A stretch of DNA of 64,000 bases from Tridacna crocea (taxonomy: Eukaryota; Mollusca; Bivalvia; Cardiida; Cardiidae): NCBI GenBank assembly GCA_943736015.1, contig OX031063.1, positions 34,874,172 through 34,938,171 on the forward strand, read 5' to 3'. The notes under the pieces are model-generated. The model was not told the DNA's origin. It saw only the letters and a program-made list of their open reading frames with translations, and ran no database searches. Shown here piece after piece: positions 1 to 10,084 of the stretch. Position 1 is the first letter of the stretch. The number at the start of each line of letters is the position of its first letter. A program made the position numbers and the translations under genes.

Positions 1-120
1 GAAGTCAGGTGATTTATGTAAACACTCGAGGCAAAGAGTAAATCTCTCTCTGTCTCTCTTTCTCTTTTAGTCTCTACGTCTCTTTGTCTATCTCTCTGAC
101 TTTGTACTTCTATCTGTATT

Positions 121-142
121 TGCCTGCCTTTCTCTCTCTCTG

Positions 143-187
<45 letters not shown>
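121..187. repeat. (CT)n microsatellite
   Basis: Long TC/CT run inside the SLC6 intron upstream of the first visible exon, with related TCTCTG-rich sequence from about 42. Confidence 0.9.
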
Positions 188-189
<2 letters not shown>

Positions 190-235
190 TTGCTAGTTAA
201 GTGAAATGAAACTTTTCAAGCAATGGTAAAACCCT

Positions 236-316
236 GCAATGTATATCGGACAGTGTAGATCAGATATCAGACTGTACGTTCTGTGCAGCCTGATCTACAC
301 TGTCGGCAAAAGTTTC
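236..316. repeat. short hairpin repeat (GACAGTGTAGATCA family)
   Basis: Arms of about 30 bp: cggacagtgtagatcagat and its complement ending ctgatctacactgtcggc. Related copies with the core cagactgcacgttctgtgcag lie near 1590-1665, 7515-7580, 9795-9860, 18060-18125, 21045-21110, 22055-22130, 25600-25670, 31690-31760, 41190-41255, 50810-50885 and 54885-54940, so it is an abundant dispersed non-coding family. Confidence 0.7.
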
Positions 317-399
317 TTGCGTCGCGCTTAACACCCTAATGATTAAGAGACAAAGAGCTTCTACTCACTTTTCTAAAAATTTCATCCACTTTTCAACAG

Positions 400-537
400 T
401 TTGTTGGGGTGGAAGGAGTGGTAACAGCTATCGTGGACCAGTTTCCAGGTTTCCTCAGGCGGGGCAATCGACGTGAGATATTTATAGGTTGTGTGTGTAT
501 ACTACAGTTCCTTGTGGGGATTCCAATGGTTTGTCCA
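400..537 (+). CDS. SLC6 transporter exon (pre-TM9 loop and TM9)
   Basis: Acceptor tttcaacag precedes base 400 and donor gtaagt begins at 538. The 46 codons begin [16 protein letters not shown] and end in a hydrophobic helix. Phase 0 at both ends. Confidence 0.85.
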
Positions 538-3500
538 GTAAGTATACAACTCATACCTTTCAAACGAAATAAGAGTTGGTGTTAAGATAGCATTTCACAA
601 AACATATTTGACTATAAGTTTACAACTACTACTTTTTTTTCTATTTCTGATCAATGTTTGATATTCAAATATTTCACATACATGTATTATGAATTCACAA
701 AACTCAGCACTATTGTACTTGTTGGCAACAAAGTTTTGAAGGCGGTAAGAATTCAAGACGAAAACTGGTTAAATGGGTGATAAATTCGTTTTTAAGTAGT
801 GTATAAATATCTTAACGTTTGATCTATCCAATTTGAAAGTAAGACGAAAGAAGTCCTCACGTGGGCTACATCGTCATACAAAAGCTGATGCCACTAATTA
901 TTTTCTGTCTCTTTTTACAGGGCGGAATGTATGTGTTTCAACTGTTTGATTATTACTCTGGAAGCAGAATTATTCTGTTTGTTGCAGCCTTTATGTGTGT
1001 AGCAGTAGCCTGGTGTTACGGTAATCTACAATTGTTGTTGTTGACTTTTATTTTCTTGTTGTATTTATTGCAAGACTATTGTCAGTAGTTGTGATGACTA
1101 CAGGGCAGGAGTTACAAGGTATGGCCATTAACGATGATTTTTTTTTTTGGGGGGGGGGGGGGGGGCGAAGCATTTTTTTTCTTTGCTTTTCACATTGTGC
1201 CAGCTCTTACGAACAAAAAAATGCATACGTGAAATACAAACCTCTTTTGGCGGAATTCGAAACCATGACGGGCAAATATCCTCGTTTATAAAATAACCTT
1301 TGAGATACTGTGATACCTCCACAACGCATTTGTTGGGTATTATAAGAAGCCATACATGAAGCAGTGGTCTCCCGTAACACAACCCTACTTAAACTCATCA
1401 TTTATGGATAACTCGAAGCCTTATACCAAGCAGAAAGTCCGTGTTTCGGACATGAAATGGGGTCAGTTATTTGCCCTTAATTTGATTGAGACTCTTATCT
1501 GCACTGTTAACCCTTATCCTGCTGAATAAGTGTACAGAAAATTTCAAGCCGTTGTATAAACCCAAATTTTGTGTTTCAAGTTTATTTTTGAGTGTGGATC
1601 TCAGTTCAGACTGCACGTTTTGTGCAATTAGATCTTCATCCATACGGTCTGCAAAAGATCTCTGAGTTGGGCCTGGCAACATACGGTCTGAAAGGATTTC
1701 TTGATGTGATTTGTCAAATAAATCTATACCAAATTAATCCTGCTCCTGCTGTTAATCGTGATAACGTCGGTTTACTTCAAAAACCTCGTAACTACAGCTT
1801 GAAATAAGCTGTAGTTACGAGGTTTTTGATGTAAACCGACGATAATCATTTAGTGTGCATTCTCAATTTTGACATAAAACGCAGAATTATTTATATGCAT
1901 TGATCTACCAACCATTTTTTTAATCGAGAAAACCAAGAAACTAAATTACCTTTTCTCTAAATACGTAATATACAACCCGTTCATTCATTCCTTCATTAAT
2001 TAATTAATTACTTAATTAATTCATTCATCCATTCGTTCGTTCGTTCGTTCGTTCGTTCTTTCGTTCATTCATTCATTCATTCATTCATTCATTCATTCAT
2101 TCACAGGGGTAAACCGATTCTACGACAACATGGAGATGATGTATGGATTTAGAATCAACCCTTACATGATGGTAGGCTGGGTGGTGTTGTCCCCAGTATT
2201 CTGCATGGTACGTAACATTTTGTCAAGACCGGACGCTCGGTCAGTAACTTAAATGGCATCAATCTAGCCGGTGTCTTGTTCAAATTCACATCTCTGGCAG
2301 TATCTTTCCGAGGATTGATTATAATGATTTGCGACTGCATTTAATTTTTTCTTACCACTAGAATTGGCATGCAACACGCGAAAAGGGGCATTCGGACATT
2401 TGCGTAAAGTGTCGTCTCGGATCAGCCTGCGCAGTCCGCGCAGGCTAATCCGAGACGGCACTTTACGTTTTTATGGTATTTTCTGTTTTGCACATGTCTA
2501 CTGTAGAACAAAATCTAATGCAGTCGTAAAGTGCCGTCTCGGATTAGCCTGCGCGGACTGCGCAGGCTAATCCGGGACGACACTTTACGCAATGTCCGAA
2601 TGCACCTTTTCGCGTGTTGCACTCCGATATAGCTTTGACGGTGGCTGTGTGAAGAGGTTTGATAAGAACTTTCTGCTAAGTACTGGTACACAGGAGAGCA
2701 TGGATATGTGCACTGGTCACCGCAATAGAACTAAAATTATGTTAAAAACGGCTGTGCAAACAGCAAACAAACAAACTTAGTATTTAACCCACCACAACAC
2801 AGCTTTTATGTCCAAGCTAAACCTTTCAATACACTAATTAAACCTTTTCCCAACAGTTACAAGTTTTAACGACCCTGGAGAAGTAGGCCTATATAGGCAA
2901 TATAACAAAAGAAACAAAATATAATTCTAACGAACGTTTTCTCTTTTTCCCGTAATGGTTCTTTTCTTTAAAGACAATTCCCAGTATTTGATCCGCATTT
3001 CATTTGTTATGTGCCAGCACTTTTACTAAAGACGGGTCTTCGAGTATACAATATTTAAAATAACATTGTTTTGCTTTACTATAACGATTTAAGTCATACA
3101 AAGATACGAATTTCAAAGAGAATAAAAGTAATTTTGGAGTAGTGTTAGTTAATAATGATCACTATCTACCACTGTGATTTTACTGATGCCGAACGGAACA
3201 ATTTAAGATCAGAAAGTACAGAAGATAAATTCTAATATCCGGTGCCGTCTGATTTTGATCTCTCCAACAATCCGTGTAACTTTCTAATCGGCAAACGTTA
3301 TGAAAATGCAAAATAACGGCTGGTATTTTCACAATCATTTAGACTAACGTCATTGCTTCCTGATTCAAGGGGTAGCCATAATATTGACTGATACGGAACA
3401 CTTCCAGCCAATGAGATGATTAGCCCTTGAATTCTAAAAAAGAAAGAGATTTAATGTGCTTATTGGAACAACACCCCCTCTATCTTTTCCATGGTCTGGA

Positions 3501-5367
3501 GTGTTCTTACATGTATCATTTATTATGGGCGGCATTTGGCAAAAGATTGTATGTTGCATCTACGAGATATATTATACGAAGTAAGTTATCATAATTGGAG
3601 TGCAACACGCGAAAAGGTGCATTCGGACATTTGCATAAAGTGTCGTCCCGGATTAGCCTGCGCAGTCCGCGCAGGCTAATCCGAGACGGCACTTTACGAC
3701 TACATTAGATTTTGTGCTACAGTAGTCTTGCGTAAAACAGAAAATCACATAAAATTGGAAAATGTCGTTTCGGATTAGCCTCTGCGGACTGCGCAGGCGG
3801 ATCCGAGACGACACTTTACGCAAATGTCCGAATGACCCTTTTCGCGTGTTGCACTCCAATTATAACTATTGATCAGTAATATCTATTTTTGTCCATCAGC
3901 CAATTGAATTATTACGTAGACTAGTCTAATGACACACAGAAAGGAGACCGATAGCAAAAACGTTTCGACCCAGGTCAGCCTGCCGCAGTCCGCGATACTT
4001 CTCGGAAATCCGTAGAAAACATTGTTGGAAAAGGGGAAACCAGCATTTTCTCCTTTCGCTACAATGTTTGCAAAAGGCTTCTATTTCGTGGTCGTAAAAA
4101 CCAGGAACTGTTTGGGAAAAGGGTTATTAAACGCCTTTTGTACGAAGCATTTGCTCCTTTGTTTCTGAAAGTTTACGTACATTTTACTTTCCAGACCATA
4201 TTCATACTTAGCACCATTGACTATTCGGAGCTAGATTATAGACGACCAAAAGGTCTGTATATCTATCCGAAGTGGGCCGTGGGTGTAGGTTGGTCGATGG
4301 CCGCGTTTGCCGCCGTGTGGATCCCTGTAGGGTGGATTTACCATATCATCAAATATGGCAAGAGCTGGTCGGTATGTTATCTTGTTTCAGTCTCAACTTA
4401 CTTTTTATTCATCTTTTGTGAAACTAAGTTCTATAAGTAACGACACAAATTAAAAAGGTTTGTCACCGTTAATCCAAACTTATCAATTCCTAGAGAAAGG
4501 ATTGGACGTGAGATTTTCCTGTTCTAATAGACACTGTGATATATATCTCTTTTTTTGCATATTTAACCCGTAATACTAAACATAACGTAATATTTCATTT
4601 TTACATGTCCAGAAATTCCAACGAGAAAATATTGCAATTAGTAACAGTTTTGTAAGAAAACGTTTAGAAATTAACGCGGATGAGAAGTTTAGAGTAGTAT
4701 TTTACCTATTAACTGCGAAACAAAGATGAAAGTAGTCCGCACGCAGGTTGCATTACCATACCACATTTAGGACCATAATGCAGGTACAGATTTATTTTTG
4801 CGTGTCGGATCTTATCCGCGTATAATGAATAATGTTTTAATATTATATCAAATTTTACGCAGTCAATCAAGGAAGTTTGTTACAAACGCTGATCAAAGAA
4901 AAAGGATTTTTTTGTATTAAAGAGTTTAAGAATTCAACTCTGAGGGAAACATTTGCAGTCAGGCAGACAGTATAGCTTAAGATCAACTCCATAAAACGTG
5001 CCGTCTTCCCTTCAATGAATACCACTTGCCATTATGACAGATAATTTGATTAAAAGACCCTTGCATTGGCTTCAAATGGAGTTTTACCAACTCGAATACG
5101 ATTTCAGTGTAATCGTCAAAAGGCTGTTTTAATGTCTTTTATTTGTTTATTTTTCAGACATTCAAGCTTTGTTTCCGACCATTGGGATTAAAGGAACATC
5201 AGTTACGACCACAGGATCGCGGCGAGAGGACATTGGCTAGCTTGGACGAACCCGCACAGCTGTACAGAAAACCGGATGTTGATTCTGGTCTACGTCAAAG
5301 GAAAGATGTTGGCCTACCCCCGCCTGCCTACTCGGTACGCTTTAATCTCGAGGCTTTACAAAATTAA
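400..5367 (+). CDS. SLC6 family Na+/Cl- dependent neurotransmitter/amino-acid transporter, 3' part
   Basis: Five exons join in phase: 400-537, 921-1020, 2107-2207, 4195-4371 and 5158-5367, with stop at 5365-5367. The product covers the last third of an SLC6 transporter: the loop before TM9 ([15 protein letters not shown]), TM9, the family signature [12 protein letters not shown] opening TM10, [12 protein letters not shown] between TM10 and TM11, TM11, then [15 protein letters not shown] at TM12 and a hydrophilic cytosolic tail. Members cotransport GABA, glycine, taurine, monoamines or similar solutes with Na+ and Cl- across the plasma membrane. The substrate-binding helices TM1, 3, 6 and 8 lie upstream of the window, so the substrate cannot be told. 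The gene converges on the minus-strand TEP gene. All five exons have canonical AG/GT borders and compatible phases, so the copy looks intact here. Confidence 0.9.
921..1020 (+). CDS. SLC6 transporter exon (TM10)
   Basis: Acceptor ctctttttacag precedes 921 and the donor gtaatc follows 1020. It encodes [16 protein letters not shown] then a helix ending AWCYG, a diagnostic SLC6 block. Exits in phase 1. Confidence 0.88.
1138..1168. repeat. poly(T)/poly(G) homopolymer run
   Basis: A run of T followed directly by a long G run. The exact length is likely unreliable in assembly. Confidence 0.8.
1195..1395 (-). repeat. tRNA-derived SINE-like repeat
   Basis: Read on the minus strand it shares a block with 12360-12500: a clause like GCCCGTCATGGTTTCGAATTCC resembles a Pol III B box, with a degenerate A-box region upstream. 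Diverged and not a functional tRNA. Confidence 0.45.
1748..1852. repeat. long hairpin with about 45-bp arms
   Basis: Arms containing cggtttacttcaaaaacctcg and cgaggtttttgatgtaaaccg meet at a 5-base spacer near 1803 (agcttgaaataagct). MITE-like palindrome in an SLC6 intron. Confidence 0.75.
1987..2106. repeat. (ATTC)n/(GTTC)n microsatellite
   Basis: Tetranucleotide array ending exactly at the acceptor of the SLC6 exon at 2107. Confidence 0.9.
2107..2207 (+). CDS. SLC6 transporter exon (loop and TM11)
   Basis: Acceptor ttcattcacag sits directly after an (ATTC)n microsatellite, so that simple repeat forms the polypyrimidine-like tract. Encodes [16 protein letters not shown] and the TM11 helix. 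Donor gtacgt at 2208. Confidence 0.85.
2370..2621. mobile_element. MITE family A (TGCAACACGCGAAAAGG ends), copy 1
   Basis: About 250 bp. Terminal inverted repeats of roughly 55 bp run from tgcaacacgcgaaaagg to cctttt cgcgtgttgca. Inside are two further GC-rich palindromes with cagcctgcgcagtccgcg. No coding capacity; short ORFs inside it are incidental. Confidence 0.85.
3601..3852. mobile_element. MITE family A, copy 2
   Basis: Same 250-bp palindromic architecture. The flanks are also inverted (aattggag … ctccaatt), so the true termini may extend a few bases further. Confidence 0.85.
4005..4130. repeat. MITE family B fragment (GGAAAAGG…CCAGCATTTTCTCC)
   Basis: Diverged copy with the palindromic core around agcattttctccttt, ending just upstream of the SLC6 TM12 exon. 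Confidence 0.6.
4195..4371 (+). CDS. SLC6 transporter exon (TM11 end and TM12)
   Basis: Acceptor ttactttccag, donor gtatgt at 4372, 59 codons in phase 0. Contains [13 protein letters not shown], matching the YPxWxxxIGW block before TM12. Confidence 0.87.
5158..5367 (+). CDS. SLC6 transporter terminal exon, cytosolic tail
   Basis: Acceptor tttatttttcag, then 69 codons and TAA. The tail is charged and ends with [17 protein letters not shown], which holds a PPAY (PPxY) motif. A potential donor gtacgc follows TACTCG (…PPAYS), so an alternative downstream tail cannot be excluded. Confidence 0.75.
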   Translation, partial: TFKLCFRPLGLKEHQLRPQDRGERTLASLDEPAQLYRKPDVDSGLRQRKDVGLPPPAYSVRFNLEALQN

Positions 5368-5385
5368 ACCCAAGTATTCTTTAAC

Positions 5386-5924
5386 CATCTTTGCGAGCCA
5401 AGGTTACGATCACTACGTGGATATTACCTTGGCGGATCGAGCCCGATTTCGAAATTCCTGCGATAAACACCCTATTGGATGCTGGTTATTGTCCCCCTTT
5501 AAATAGTATTTCTGATAGCCAATGAAATATCGTTTTACAAGCCATATACGAATACAATAATTCAATATGAAGCAATAACCACAAACGTACTTCGACATTC
5601 CATCGACAGGTGGTGGAATATAGCCTAAAACCTCCGATTGTTAATTGGTCACACTGTAACTTTCTGTAATTATTTTCGTCAATGTTTTTTCGGTTATAAA
5701 TTATTACAGATCTTACACACATCCACTGAGGTATCTGTGTTTACCTTCTATCTTTATTCGAAAGGTCACGGCCTTGTTCTATTGTTATCAAAGATGAAAT
5801 GATACGAGAGATTTGATTCGTGCAGTTAGAGCTAGCTGCAACCATTGAATCGAGGGAATGTCGAAATCAAGCTACTAAGGGTAGAGTAGCACAGTGGATC
5901 GTCACCCTTGGCTTGCAAAGATGC
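5386..5924. mobile_element. MITE family E with 8-bp target duplication
   Basis: Terminal inverted repeats catctttgcgagccaagg / ccttggcttgcaaagatg. The octamer tctttaac is present at 5378-5385 and again at 5925-5932, a perfect 8-bp duplication as made by hAT- or P-type transposases. The element starts 18 bp after the SLC6 stop codon, inside its 3' UTR. No transposase ORF. Confidence 0.85.
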
Positions 5925-6019
5925 TCTTTAACAAACGACACGGTTTTTGACTAGACTAAATTGGAAGCGTTCCAGATGACAAATCAAATGCTGCTTTTAA
6001 AAATGATGGTTTCTTTCTT

Positions 6020-6110
6020 TGATAACATGTGGGAAAGGAAAAAAATGCTGGTTACCAGCACTTTTTCCTTTTCCCACACTGTTTTCAAAAGGCCTCCACC
6101 TCAGAATCGT
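6020..6110. repeat. MITE family B fragment
   Basis: Palindrome gtgggaaaggaaaaa…ttccttttcccac around aatgctggttaccagca. Confidence 0.7.
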
Positions 6111-6221
6111 TAAAGCATGGGATCATTTTTTGAAATGTGATCAGACGACACAGTCTTTGGACTACTCCAAATTGAAATGATTTACATCATACTATGGCAA
6201 AAAAGGGTTAACATGTTGATA

Positions 6222-7145
6222 TTATTATACTGCAAAGAAATTTCTTGTGATCTGATTGGTTAACATGCCGGGAACATATATCATGTTCCCTGGCAAAAAC
6301 CACGTAAAACCAGTTTCCCTTTTGAGTGCCCCGTAAACATCACTTTACGTGCAACACAACATCCAAAATGGCGGCGTCGGTCGATCACGAGACTGCACCA
6401 TTCGGAACACCTCGGTCATTTCTACGAATCAAGCCTCGGATGTATGCCGACAAACTACTTCCGGAAGGAACAACAACACCTTCATAACAAGAAATACAAT
6501 GACGTCATTATCGCGCAAACATTCGGAAAATCTCGGCCAATCTTTCAATCCAGCCCAATTTTTCAAATGCATAATCAATGCAAGTCTTAAATTCAGCCAT
6601 TTATGCTGCTACCGTCATTCTACAGGATTCGTTGTCATTCGAAATGGTTACTAGTTGACGTCATTTGGAACACCCCGAGAACTATTTAGTGGGGAGTATC
6701 TGTCGAATAACCGCTTCCGGCGATGCATGTCAAGTTTTTTAACATATTATTCCGTCGGCATACATCCGAGGCTGGATCGAAAGATTGGCCGAGGTGTTCC
6801 GAATGCAGACTGCACATTTATGCACCAAACTGCACGTTTTAGTGACGTCACTTTCTAGTGACGTCAGTTTTCATTGAATTGGGGCACACAGAAGGGAAAT
6901 TCTGTTTCTTCAGCATACTCGATTTGTGAAATTATAACACGGACAAATTTCGCTTAACGCGCTTTGAAGGGGTAAAACTTTGCAGTATAATAAATTCGTT
7001 GTACGGTCAGGTGGCAGGGGACTTGGAAACTTGTTCACGGCTGTGGTGAATCATGTCGCCACCTCGCCTTCGGCTCGGGGCGACATGATTAACCACAGCC
7101 GTGAACAAGTTTCCAAGTCCCCTGCCACCTGACCGTACAACTAAT
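6222..7145. mobile_element. composite MITE family F, copy 1, with nested insertion
   Basis: Starts tattatactgcaaag and has the inverted ctttgcagtataata at about 6975-6991. It contains several tgacgtca CRE-like octamers and then a 140-bp perfect-looking hairpin (7004-7141) with arms ttgtacggtcaggtggcagg. The same unit occurs at 50990-51494. This copy is interrupted by the element at 6399-6806. Confidence 0.8.
6399..6806. mobile_element. 408-bp nested MITE with 8-9 bp target duplication
   Basis: Terminal inverted repeats cattcggaacacctcgg / ccgaggtgttccgaatg. It is flanked by agactgcac at 6390-6398 and 6807-6815. The second family F copy near 51147-51170 carries the uninterrupted site (cagactgcacatttatg), so both the insertion and its target duplication are directly visible. 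Confidence 0.88.
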
Positions 7146-7194
7146 ATTGTCTTGATGGTAGTACAGAATGTTTAGGGACACTGACAATATGCTG

Positions 7195-7375
7195 TTTTCC
7201 AGCATTTTCTTCCTTTCCCACATTGAAATAATGTTTTCTGTCGGCGAAAGAGTAAAAAACATTGTAGGAAAAAAGACAAAATGCTCCTTTTCTCAAAATG
7301 TTTTCAAAAGTCTTTTTTTTCTCAAGGTCGTGAAAGGTCGGAAATAACTATGTGGCAAAAGGTTTACCCTTTGTT
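7195..7375. repeat. MITE family B copy, diverged
   Basis: Contains gctgttttccagcattttct and aaaacattgtaggaaaaa followed by ctcaaaatgttttcaaaag, the usual order of this family. Confidence 0.55.
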
Positions 7376-8489
7376 GGGTATTTAGATTTTTCACATCTCA
7401 CTAAAAACATAATATAACACTGAAATCTATATGAAAAAAGCAATACATATCATCAATAATTAGGAATCATAGAATTACAAAAATGTTTTCGTTTAGAAGT
7501 TTTATATAGTGTATTGATCAAAGATCAGACTGCACGTTCTGTGAATTCTGGTCTTGATCCACGTCGTCCGAAAAAGTGCCATTTTCGCCTATGGCCCTAA
7601 TGGTTATCTTATTCAATATTTCAGGTGTCGCAGGCATACATAAACCCAGGGATGAAATCAACAAATCCGGACAGCACAAGACTTTAACGCTTAACCCTTT
7701 CCCAAATGACAATATTTAGACTGTTGTAAACTCAACATTGGCTATGTTTTCTACCATTGCTCTCCATATAGGTCTATCTAGAGTTTAAATGATAACACAA
7801 ACATAAAAGAGTCATTGTTCGTGACAAGATGGCTCAATGCATCCGCGAAAAGTAATTTACAGGTCATCCTGCGCAGTCCACGCAGACTGACCCGGGCCGA
7901 ACCTTTTCGCTTTTGGCCGATTTGTGTTTGTCCGATGACCAATCTATCTCACGATCACTAGAAAGCAGGCTGTTGAAAAAGTGGCTATTTTGGGTCCGTC
8001 ATTATGTAATGGCTTGCTTTGTATCAGACTTTCTGTGAAAGTTATTTCGTAGTTCAGACTTTATGGATTGAATATTTTGATATTTCTTTATAATGGAACA
8101 ATGCGAAAGAAAATCAAACTGCAATTGGCGGCAGAAGAAACACAGGGTAAGGTACAAAACGGAGGAAAAACTTAGATTACTTTACGACCAACATTCTTTG
8201 TATAAAGTCGTGTCATTGTATAATACTTTTTTCTTCTTTTACATCTGTACATGATCAAAGAAAAATGATATTGTTTTTCTCAAATGCGGGACTTTTACAA
8301 TGGAAGAAACATTCTTCTTATACAGTGGTAGAAACATTCTGGGAATAAGAGAAATAAGTTTTTGTAGACAAAAAAAGATGTGGCTTCATTGATGGATTTT
8401 GGATTTGAAAAGGGTAGAAGACCTTGTGAAAAGGACAAAAATGAGGTAACCAGGTTTGTCTCCTTTGAATTTTTCTCTTTTGGTTTTAA

Positions 8490-8700
8490 ACATATTTATT
8501 TTACATCAATTGAGAAACAAGTTCTTACAACTTATACTTATTTCTCTCGATTCTACTTCATGAAAACTACACCAGTACTCGCACTAGTACTCGCGCCGAA
8601 TGTTTTGGGCCTTCCCGGGTATCGAACTCAAGACTTCGATGTAATGAGGCAGACGCTCTACCTCACGACCACGGACACCACTGGAATTTTTCTCAAATGC
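8490..8700 (-). repeat. tRNA-derived SINE, copy 1
   Basis: On the minus strand the head reads gtggtcgtgaggtagagcg (A-box-like) and later gagttcgatacccggg (B-box-like). The body (tgagaaacaagttcttac on plus) is shared with 19046-19245 and about 43697-43775. It is not a tRNA gene: the cloverleaf is incomplete. Confidence 0.65.
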
Positions 8701-9477
8701 CTTCTTGCAGCTAACTCTTACTGCACGAATCAAATCGCTCGTAGCATTTAATCTTTGACGAAATTTATCTGTGAAATGTAGAAAACGCCGTGGGAAAAGA
8801 TGAAAACATTTCTGCTCTTCCAAAAGTATTAAAAAAAAACCCTTTCTTCAGTTGGGGGTCCTGGAAGCTCGTACTTTTTTGAAATGGCTAACATCCCAAC
8901 AAATTTGTGTTAGACAATGGGATACGCCATCAACAAGGTGATAGCTTTTTTTCTATATGTGTGTTCTTTTTTTTAATGATTTGGTACTGGGTATAATGTT
9001 AACGTGTTTTCATACAGAATGTGTATATATATATTTTTCTATACATAGAAAGAAAAAAAAATTACTCATTTTAACCTTTTTGTTATATATATATAGATAA
9101 AAGTTTATGTTGTACACATACAAATATATCAGTATGCAATAAAAATGAGTGTAAGAAAAGAAAAAAAAAATGTTTGTCAGTTCATATATAAGCTTGTGAC
9201 ACCTCTTGATAGACGCCAAGTTACACTTTCAATTTAAGCGGTCAATGCTAAATCTAAATGGCCATAAGCCAGTGAGAGTTTTTTCACCAGATTTTCCGAG
9301 GGAAGAATTGAGAGTTTTCGGTGCCGAATTAGAAAACAACGGTTGGGTGCCATTGTTTTCCCCTTTCTTGTGTAGGCCATTAATATACTTGCTAGAATCT
9401 TACAACAAAGTATTTTGTTTTGCTGAATGTAAGAGCAGTAGAGCTTTAAACTCTTTCACTGCTGAGTTTATTAATGC

Positions 9478-9706
9478 TTTACCAAACGACGAAATTTAGA
9501 CTTGTCCAAATTGAAAGCATTTGCAGACGACAATTTAAATATGGTTCAAAAGATGAATTTTTTTTTCTTTTCCTTTGATAGGGAAGAAAACATTTTGGGA
9601 AAAAGGAGAAAATGCTGGTTACCAGCATTTTCTCCTTTTCCCACAATATTTTCAAAAGGCTTCTCCCTCAAGGTCGTAAAAATAGGGATCGTTAGGTAAA
9701 GGGTTA
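9478..9706. mobile_element. MITE family B, near full-length copy
   Basis: Full pattern: ttaccaaacgac, gacttgtccaaattgaaagc, the palindrome ggagaaaatgctggttaccagcattttctcc (positions 9603-9632), ttttcaaaaggcttct, then gggttaa. This is the most frequent repeat of the window. Confidence 0.8.
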
Positions 9707-10084
9707 ATTTGACTTTTTTTGATGGCTGCAAATGCAATCCACAGCTACTTAAAGATATCTTAATTCTATAAGCTTAACAACACAAGCCGACAGCATGGTT
9801 CAAAGATCAGACTGCACGTTCGATGCAGTGTGATCTCGATCTACACCATCTGCATAAACTCCTGTTTTCACCTATGGCACTGAACAAGTTAAAAGAATAG
9901 TGATATTTACTTTTTTATATAGGGAAGGTAGTCACATGATACCGACAGCAGATGCTAAGGAAGTATAAACACTTGCAGATACATTGTATGATCATGATCT
10001 ATACCCATCCGAAATTGCTGTTTTCTCCTAATAGGGCGGTGGGAGAGCATAGGATATACCAAATAAATAACAAATAAAGACTGT

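Noticed and set aside
6349-6858. Two adjacent ORFs of 101 and 67 codons
   Set aside because: They cross the boundaries of the nested 408-bp MITE and have no domain.
8586-8690. tRNA gene on the minus strand
   Set aside because: A- and B-box-like segments exist, but acceptor stem and anticodon arm do not close and a SINE body follows.
9206-9499. 97-codon plus-strand ORF
   Set aside because: No recognisable family; its end runs into a family B MITE. Possible chance ORF.
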